Assembly: GCA_964517435.1 (NCBI GenBank)
Contig: CAZFEC010000053.1
Span: 1-18,697 of the forward strand
Direction: 5' to 3'
DNA length: 18,697 nucleotides
Origin: BS150m-G50 sp964517435
GTDB lineage: Bacteria > CAIWAD01 > BS150m-G50
Below are positions 1 to 4,591 of the stretch, one piece after another. Positions within the stretch are counted from its first letter, which is position 1. The number at the start of each line of letters is the position of its first letter. Both the position numbers and the translations under genes were made by a program. Under the pieces are notes generated by a model. It made no database searches and was not told the DNA's origin. It worked only from the letters and a program-made list of their open reading frames with translations.

Positions 1-535
1 CAACTTTCCACCTTAAGCAAGCCGATTATTGGTCTTGACAATGGGGAGGGGTTTACATCTTCATCCGTAGCCTGATCTAACAAGTCGTATAGGTTGGAGT
101 AAGCATAGTCTATGTCAACAAGTTTGCCATAGAGTTCCCAATAACTACCTTCAAGAAAATAGGTCAAATCAGGATTGACATCACCGATTTCAGCCAAAGC
201 TTCAAGAAATCCTGCTTTCACTGTCATTCCAGCTTCGTAGTTCTTGTCAGCGATGTAATTCTGGCGATGAATGGAACGCTAAGCAAATGGGTGGCCAGGG
301 TAGATCATGACTATGTCTTTATAAGTGTTAATTGCCAACTGCGTTTCGCCACTTACTTCGTACCAGCTTCCAAGGGCAAACATTTCGCCTGGTACTGAAT
401 CATCAATACATGGATCTGATGGTATTGCCCCCCCCAGTCGTGAAGCGGATCGTAGTAGATTAAACCCCAGCAAGAAGGAAGGAATGGACTAGGATCAGGG
501 GTATTACCCCAACTGTTATAAGTTACATCAGTACT
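1..535 (-). pseudogene. decayed secreted beta-helix/TPR-like protein, C-terminal part, runs off the left edge
   Basis: Reading leftward from about 532, one frame gives a segment with YNSWG, PDPSPF and YYDPLHDWGG. This resembles the end of a parallel beta-helix domain of secreted proteins, in which N-W-G and D-P-S-P motifs recur. At a run of eight C (428-435) this frame is lost. The other frame continues smoothly with a helical, TPR-like stretch (GSWYEVSGETQLAINTYKD, then YPGHPFA). Restoring one base to the run joins the two parts. That second frame then meets TAG at 279-281, but stays open past it all the way to base 1 (RSIHRQNYIAD and onward). One slip plus one nonsense codon indicate a pseudogene, although the homopolymer slip alone could be an assembly error. 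The upstream part of the gene is missing: the sequence to its right belongs to the flgM downstream region. The domain assignment is an inference from motif shape. Confidence 0.6.
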
Positions 536-599
536 TTCCTGTTGGAAGCCGCGGGTGGGGTTGCGGGAAGGTCTGGCCGCCACCTGGGAGTGGTGTTTG

Positions 600-629
600 C
601 CGTCAAAACATCTCGGACACTTTTGACGG
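600..629. repeat. inverted repeat downstream of flgM
   Basis: The 9-bp arms CCGTCAAAA (600-608) and TTTTGACGG (621-629) are perfectly complementary around a 12-base loop. It lies 17 bases beyond the flgM stop. On the minus strand it is not followed by a T run, so it is not a standard intrinsic terminator. It could protect the 3' end of the transcript, or belong to a dispersed repeat joined to the pseudogene debris on its left. Confidence 0.55.
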
Positions 630-645
630 GGGACACAGGCTCCAC

Positions 646-1155
646 TTACGCCTGCACCACCTCGCCGCCCCCTTCCTCCTCGGGAGTGTAGATCTGCAGC
701 AGCCGGTCGGCTACGAAATCCATGACGGCATCGGCGGAATAGAAGCCGCTGTCCAGCTTGCCCTTAACCTCATGCATCAGCTTGTCGCGATAGTCGGTCT
801 GAGGCACTTCCTCGCCGGGCAGGTTCAGCGCCTGCTTGAGATCACTGTTTTCCAGCATTTTACCAGCCAGCTTTAGATTGAATTGTCCATCGGTGTAGTA
901 ACCGGATTGCACCCGCGCCCGGGCGGCGGCTACTCTATCCTCCCGCACATCCGGCAGCTCCTGTAAACGCTGCAGCAGCGTTTCGCTGAGTTCCTGCAGC
1001 TGGCGCCCGCGGCGGGAAACCTGCAACCGGTCGGCGTCGTGCCGCACCGGACCGCCGCGCCGGTTCCGCAGCTGCTCTTCCAACCGGATTTTCTGCAACT
1101 CCTGCGCCTGCAACTCACGCGCGGTGGTTGAGGCCTGTGTCTTCTGAATATTCAC
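646..1155 (-). CDS. flgM: FlgM, anti-sigma-28 factor, extended form with a second C-terminal motif
   Basis: FlgM binds the flagellar sigma factor FliA (sigma-28) in the cytoplasm and is exported once the hook is complete, which releases late flagellar genes. The family signature is visible: residues 43-51 (RLQVSRRGR), PDVREDRV at 68-75, then RVQSGYY and a helix ending KML near 101. The protein has 169 residues against roughly 90-100 in typical FlgM. The extra part (about 121-155) repeats the layout of the first motif: D-x-R at 121-123, then D-S-G-F-Y at 135-139, then A-D-R-L-L near 149-153. The N-terminal 40 residues are charged and probably disordered, as usual for this family. Translation starts at GTG with the ribosome site GGGAGG four bases upstream. 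It is the last gene of the fliD-fliS group, which suits a late flagellar operon. The family call is firm; binding by the second motif is inference. Confidence 0.85.
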   Translation of the reverse strand: MNIQKTQASTTARELQAQELQKIRLEEQLRNRRGGPVRHDADRLQVSRRGRQLQELSETLLQRLQELPDVREDRVAAARARVQSGYYTDGQFNLKLAGKMLENSDLKQALNLPGEEVPQTDYRDKLMHEVKGKLDSGFYSADAVMDFVADRLLQIYTPEEEGGGEVVQA

Positions 1156-1180
1156 GAATCCTCCCGGTCGTTTTGCCGTT

Positions 1181-1342
1181 TCAGGTTATCAGATCGATGG
1201 TCCTGCCCGCCGTGACGGAATTGCGCGGGGGCGGCGTCTTCGTCGGCGGTGCCGTTTCCGGCGTCACCGGTTTGCGTTCAATCTGTCGCTGGGCGCTGCG
1301 GTACAGCATTACCGGCAGCGGTACCGGAGCCGTCGTTTTCAC
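1181..1342 (-). CDS. small basic, proline-rich ORF overlapping the end of fliS
   Basis: This 53-codon ORF opens at GTG (1342-1340), overlapping the fliS stop in the arrangement GTGA. A ribosome-binding-like GAGGTGG lies just upstream inside fliS, so its translation is probably coupled to fliS. The product starts with KTTAPVPLPVMLYR, has a proline- and threonine-rich middle, and ends AGRTIDLIT. No signal peptide, membrane segment or known domain is visible. It fills the space between fliS and flgM without leaving a gap, which supports a real gene. I do not recognise the family; a small export- or assembly-linked flagellar accessory protein would fit the location, but this is a guess. Confidence 0.55.
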   Translation of the reverse strand: MKTTAPVPLPVMLYRSAQRQIERKPVTPETAPPTKTPPPRNSVTAGRTIDLIT

Positions 1343-1761
1343 AGAGCCACCTCATCGCGGGGACGAGTGGTCGGCCGGCGGGTACCGTCTTCCTGTTCGA
1401 TCACCTGTTCCCAGGTGTTGCGCAGGTCCTCCAGGATCTGCAACACCACCGTCAGCGCGCCGGCGTCGTTTTTGATGTTGCTGATGGTGATCTGGCGCAG
1501 CAGGTAGGCGTACAGCCGGTCCAGTGAACGGGCGATCTCCTGGCCCTGTTCGATATCCAGCGTCTTGCGCAGTTCGGCTACGGCGCTGTAGGCTTTGTCG
1601 ATCATCACCCCCTTGCCGACCGCATCCCCCTCTTCGATCTTGCGCCTCGCTTCACGGCTGAAGCGAATGGCGGCGTCGTAGACCATGAGCAGCAGCTGAC
1701 CGCGATCGGCGGTCTGCACGCGGGTTCGGTTGTAAGTCTCGAGTGGTGTCGTTCTGGACAT
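1339..1761 (-). CDS. fliS: FliS, flagellin export chaperone
   Basis: FliS binds the C-terminal helices of flagellin in the cytoplasm, prevents early polymerisation and delivers it to the type III export apparatus. The 140-residue protein has the typical opening (LETYNRTRVQTADRGQLLLM followed by VYDAAIRF, residues 7-34), where the Y-x-x-x-x-V-x-T and L-L-x-M-x-Y-D elements are characteristic. The rest is all-helical, with LYAYLLRQI and IL-E-D-L-R-N-T-W near the end, as in the four-helix family fold. A charged tail (EDGTRRPTTRPRDEVAL) is a little longer than usual. The start ATG has AAGGGAG four bases upstream. It sits 15 bases after fliD and overlaps a 53-codon ORF by four bases, so the three are likely cotranscribed. 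Confidence 0.93.
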   Translation of the reverse strand: MSRTTPLETYNRTRVQTADRGQLLLMVYDAAIRFSREARRKIEEGDAVGKGVMIDKAYSAVAELRKTLDIEQGQEIARSLDRLYAYLLRQITISNIKNDAGALTVVLQILEDLRNTWEQVIEQEDGTRRPTTRPRDEVAL

Positions 1762-1776
1762 GCTACTCCCTTGCGT

Positions 1777-3423
1777 TTAGATGCTGGTCAACTGGCTGGC
1801 AAGATACTGGCTCTGCTGCTGGAGCCGCCCTAATTGCAGCTCCATATTGGTGAAATCGCGGATGTACCGTTCCCGGATCATCTCCAGGCGACGCTCCTGA
1901 TCCTCGATCTGATCGTTCAGGTTTTCAATAACGGTATCGATATGGTCGGTTTCCTGGGTGACGGTGCCGTCGGTAGGGTCGGTAATCAGGGCCAGCCGGT
2001 TGGCGACTTCCGGCGCTACTCCCATCGAAAGACGGATGGTGGCGGTCTGGGAGCTGGGACCATCGCCGGGATCGGTGAAAATGATACGCAGACCCTCTTC
2101 TGCTTGGCCATCCGCACCGATGATATAGTTATCCTCGATGGTGGCGGCGTGCCCGTCGATGGTGGCGCTGGTGAGGTTGCCGGAACCGTCGTAATTAGCA
2201 ACCACCGTGTACTCGCCACCGTGCGTTTTCTCGGTGCGATAGAAGTAATCGAGATAGTTGGAATCGGTGACGGAGTTGAAGGTGAACAGCTCACCTACTT
2301 CGTCGAAGTGATCGCTGAGCGCTTCCGAAAGCTCGGAGTCATCAACTGAGATCAGACCGTCCAGACCGCTGGAGATGCCGATCTCACCCAGGCTCTGCAG
2401 CGAGTTGTTGGGATCGAGTCCGGTGACGGGATAGCTGATCAGCGTCTGTAACTTCTGTTTGATCTTGTTCAGACCGCTGTCACCGAAGAGAATCGACTGC
2501 TCCTCCGACTCCTCGTTGTAGAAATTATAGGTCGCGATTGTGGTCATCGCTTCGTTGTAGGCGTCGACGTAATCCTGAATCTTACTCTTGACGATCGACA
2601 CATCATTGTTGATGGTCAGCACTACCGGCGTGCCGCTGGTAACATTGGCCAGGTGAATGGTCACCCCTTCGATCACATCCTCGACATCGTTGGAGGCGCT
2701 TTCGATCCAACTGGCGGCGGGATAGCCGTCCACCCGGATCTGGGCGTTGGCGCCGGCCTGGGTCTGGGTCCAGGCAGCGCTGTCGAAGTTGGTGCCGTCA
2801 CCCAGGGTGGTAGTATCGTCGATAGTGATGGAGTTATCGCTGCCGGTCTCGGAGCTGGTCAGCACCAGGTGGTAGGCGGTCGCTCCCCCGGAACCGTCGT
2901 TGATGATGGTGGCGGAGACGCCGGGATTGTCGGAGTCGCCGTTGATCAGATCGCGAATATCACCCAGCGAGGAGCCGTCCGGTATGTTGACGGTTATCGT
3001 TTCCGGGGAGGTGGTGCCATAGACGTAGACAAAAGTCTGTGTACCGCCGGAGTTATTGACGGCGGTGGTGTTGATGTCGGCCCAACCGCTGTGGATTTCC
3101 TTTTCCGCGCGGGCGAGCTGGTTGATCAGGAGTTCGAAATTGCCGCTGGAGGAGCTGTTGACGGCGGTGGCGGTGACGATGTCGGAGTCGCTGGAGCTGA
3201 CAGCCTTGGTGAGGAACTCCCCCATCAAGTCCATGTTTTCAGCCAACGTTTTGAATTGCAGGAGTTTGCTGTTGACATCCTGCCAGGCGGAGCGTTTAAC
3301 CTGGTAATCATCGCGACGGATTTCAAGCATCGCCTTGCGACGACCCTCGATCTCCATCAGGGCATCGACCGTCGATTGCCAGTCTATGCCGGAAGCTACG
3401 CCTGAGATACTACCAACTGGCAT
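1777..3423 (-). CDS. fliD: FliD, flagellar filament cap (hook-associated protein 2)
   Basis: FliD forms the cap at the filament tip and guides insertion of exported flagellin. The N-terminal part (residues 1-100: SISGVASGIDWQSTVDALM, then a long helix with QDVNSKLLQFK) is the FliD N-terminal coiled-coil family. The middle (about 100-260) is a beta-rich, Ser/Thr/Asn-rich, variable surface region, and the end (about 480-548: IENLNDQIEDQERRLEMIRE, then LQLGRLQQQSQYLASQL) is the C-terminal helix that pairs with the N-terminus. At 548 residues it is within the usual range. I chose ATG 3423-3421, preceded by AGGAG at six bases, rather than the TTG one codon earlier. The leader of about 225 bases contains a weak sigma-28-like promoter and three palindromes. 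fliS follows closely. Confidence 0.95.
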   Translation of the reverse strand: MPVGSISGVASGIDWQSTVDALMEIEGRRKAMLEIRRDDYQVKRSAWQDVNSKLLQFKTLAENMDLMGEFLTKAVSSSDSDIVTATAVNSSSSGNFELLINQLARAEKEIHSGWADINTTAVNNSGGTQTFVYVYGTTSPETITVNIPDGSSLGDIRDLINGDSDNPGVSATIINDGSGGATAYHLVLTSSETGSDNSITIDDTTTLGDGTNFDSAAWTQTQAGANAQIRVDGYPAASWIESASNDVEDVIEGVTIHLANVTSGTPVVLTINNDVSIVKSKIQDYVDAYNEAMTTIATYNFYNEESEEQSILFGDSGLNKIKQKLQTLISYPVTGLDPNNSLQSLGEIGISSGLDGLISVDDSELSEALSDHFDEVGELFTFNSVTDSNYLDYFYRTEKTHGGEYTVVANYDGSGNLTSATIDGHAATIEDNYIIGADGQAEEGLRIIFTDPGDGPSSQTATIRLSMGVAPEVANRLALITDPTDGTVTQETDHIDTVIENLNDQIEDQERRLEMIRERYIRDFTNMELQLGRLQQQSQYLASQLTSI

Positions 3424-3448
3424 CAACTACTCCTGCTTGATCCTGTCT

Positions 3449-3513
3449 CACTGCGGCAGTGTTATTCACTGCTGGTGCAGTTGGCAAAAAGCATGACAGA
3501 ATCTGCCAGGCAG
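3449..3513. promoter_or_regulatory. three CTGC/GCAG palindromes in the fliD leader
   Basis: Three short inverted repeats with the same half-site lie between the sigma-28-like promoter and fliD: CACTGC-G-GCAGTG (3449-3461), ACTGC-TGGT-GCAGT (3468-3481) and CTGCC-A-GGCAG (3503-3513). The last would fall at the expected transcription start. They could be operator sites or small hairpins in the leader RNA. The palindromes are seen directly; the regulatory role is inference. Confidence 0.4.
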
Positions 3514-3539
3514 TTAGATGCCGTGTTATTAAATGTTTA
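3514..3539 (-). promoter_or_regulatory. possible sigma-28 promoter for fliD
   Basis: On the minus strand TAAACATT (3539-3532) is followed after 10 bases by GCATCTAA (3521-3514). The E. coli sigma-28 consensus is TAAAGTTT, 11 bases, GCCGATAA, so this matches 6/8 and 5/8 with the spacer one short. The nearby flgM supports sigma-28 control of this cluster, but the match is weak. Confidence 0.3.
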
Positions 3540-3649
3540 GATTCCTGGTCGGTCCGTTACCGGGACGTCGCAAAGGCAAATCTTACCAGCTTCAGGCATA
3601 AATATCCGCCTTTGCACGATCAACCTGGGAAGGCAGCTATATCACCCGC

Positions 3650-3808
3650 TCAGGCATATGTGTCCACCTTTTCCGGCACTGAATCCCGCCGGGGCCGTTT
3701 TTCCAGCGGTGGACGCTGCCGGCGTTCGTTATCCTTCTTGCGCCGGACCCGTTTGGGATCATAGTAGATCGGATTCCCAGGGATAACCCTGTCTACATGC
3801 TCCGCCAT
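3650..3808 (-). CDS. small, highly charged flagellar-cluster ORF (52 residues)
   Basis: ATG at 3808-3806 is preceded by a strong ribosome site (GGGGAGGA, five bases away). The ORF ends at TGA 3652-3650. The product begins MAEHVDRVIPGNPIYYDPKR, followed by a run very rich in Arg and Lys, and ends PEKVDTYA. No signal peptide or membrane segment is visible. The strong ribosome site and a Tyr-Tyr-Asp-Pro motif followed by a basic patch argue for a real protein that may bind nucleic acid or an acidic partner, but I do not recognise the family. It precedes fliD by 226 bases. A weak sigma-28-like promoter lies about 110 bases upstream. Confidence 0.6.
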   Translation of the reverse strand: MAEHVDRVIPGNPIYYDPKRVRRKKDNERRQRPPLEKRPRRDSVPEKVDTYA

Positions 3809-3917
3809 TTTGTCCTCCCCTCTGTAATGGCCGCCGGACCGCAGCTCCCGACCGGGGGGATCTCTGGTGCGGGAGTGCTACTGACCATATCAACGGTTCA
3901 GACGGCTCCTGTCATAC

Positions 3918-3944
3918 CTATCGGGCGATTGGGGGAATTCTTGA
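3918..3944 (-). promoter_or_regulatory. possible sigma-28 promoter for the 52-residue ORF
   Basis: On the minus strand TCAAGAAT (3944-3937), an 11-base spacer, and CCCGATAG (3925-3918) match the sigma-28 consensus at 5/8 and 6/8 with the exact spacing. The transcript would start about 100 bases upstream of the ORF. This is a pattern match only. Confidence 0.28.
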
Positions 3945-4001
3945 ATGAAGAAGGCAGCATTCGATTGAGGAATCGTTTGAACTGACCGCAACGTTAGTTC
4001 G

Positions 4002-4032
4002 CTTGTTGCAGCGACGCAGACGCTGCGACAAG
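4002..4032. repeat. 12-bp hairpin in intergenic DNA
   Basis: The arms CTTGTTGCAGCG (4002-4013) and CGCTGCGACAAG (4021-4032) pair over 12 positions with one wobble-type pair, around a 7-base loop ACGCAGA. Neither side carries a T run, so a simple terminator is unlikely. It could be an RNA-stabilising stem or a protein-binding site. Confidence 0.55.
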
Positions 4033-4091
4033 TAGACAGAATGCAGAAGATAGGAGATAGAATGCCTAATTCAGTATCGGTATTCAGATTC

Positions 4092-4127
4092 GATATCGAT
4101 CCCGAGACCGAGGCCGATACCGGATCC
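4092..4127. repeat. degenerate hexanucleotide tract
   Basis: Six consecutive 6-base units can be read: GATATC, GATCCC, GAGACC, GAGGCC, GATACC, GGATCC. The first five fit a GA-K-R-Y-C-like pattern with small changes. It looks like an eroded microsatellite. Confidence 0.4.
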
Positions 4128-4228
4128 TGAAGCATTCGTACTCATTTGTGGTTGAAATCATAGAACCACTAATGAACACTAATGTGATTGTAGAAAAGGA
4201 AGAATATAAGTGGTGGGATAGAAACCGC

Positions 4229-4591
4229 TTACAGTATCTTATCGATCAGCTGCTTCAGCTCCTGGATACTGAACGGCTTGGCGAGAAAACCGTCGGCACC
4301 GAGGTCGGCGGCACGCTCCCGCGCGTTGTCCACCTCGTAACCGGTGATGAAGATAACCGGTATCTCCGGCCGGATTTTGCGGGCGCCCTGTACCAATTCG
4401 AATCCATCGCCGTTGTCCATCATGATGTCGGTGATAATCAGATCCACCGGCGTCTGACGGAAGATCTCCAGCGCTTCATCGCCGCAGGTCGCTGTGATCG
4501 CTTCGTAACCGTACACTTCGATGAACTGTCTGAGGATATCGCGCATATCCTCGACATCGTCAACGACGAGAACCCGCGTCGGTTCACTCAT
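4229..4591 (-). CDS. single-domain response regulator (CheY-like receiver)
   Basis: The 120-residue protein is one complete receiver domain with no output domain. The acidic pocket D11-D12 (VLVVDDVEDM), the phospho-acceptor D55 (IITDIMMDNGDG), the switch T83 (IFITGY) and K105 (FLAKPFS) are all present, so it should be phosphorylated normally. Its start overlaps the stop of the GAF/PAS gene by one base (TAATG), which implies translational coupling and a shared task. That partner lacks a recognisable catalytic domain, so the phosphate must come from another kinase or a small-molecule donor. The output is unknown: the protein could act on the flagellar motor, given the nearby flagellar genes, or on another effector. 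No downstream terminator was found. Confidence 0.93.
   Translation of the reverse strand: MSEPTRVLVVDDVEDMRDILRQFIEVYGYEAITATCGDEALEIFRQTPVDLIITDIMMDNGDGFELVQGARKIRPEIPVIFITGYEVDNARERAADLGADGFLAKPFSIQELKQLIDKIL

Larger units (their letters stand above)
3809..4228. other. gene-free region between the receiver gene and the flagellar cluster
   Basis: I see no convincing coding sequence in these 420 bases. An open frame at 3890-4135 has no ribosome site or protein-like composition. The region holds the possible promoter at 3918-3944, the hairpin at 4002-4032, a degenerate hexamer tract at 4092-4127, and a short direct repeat CACTAATG (4167-4174 and 4177-4184). No T-rich intrinsic terminator is evident after the receiver gene. 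Confidence 0.6.

Noticed and set aside
2653..3405. A 250-codon plus-strand open frame opposite fliD
   Set aside because: Glycine-, valine- and aspartate-rich shadow of the fliD reading frame with no domain or ribosome site.
3890..4135. An 81-codon minus-strand open frame between the receiver and the 52-residue ORF
   Set aside because: It covers the hairpin and the hexamer tract, has no ribosome site and no protein-like pattern.
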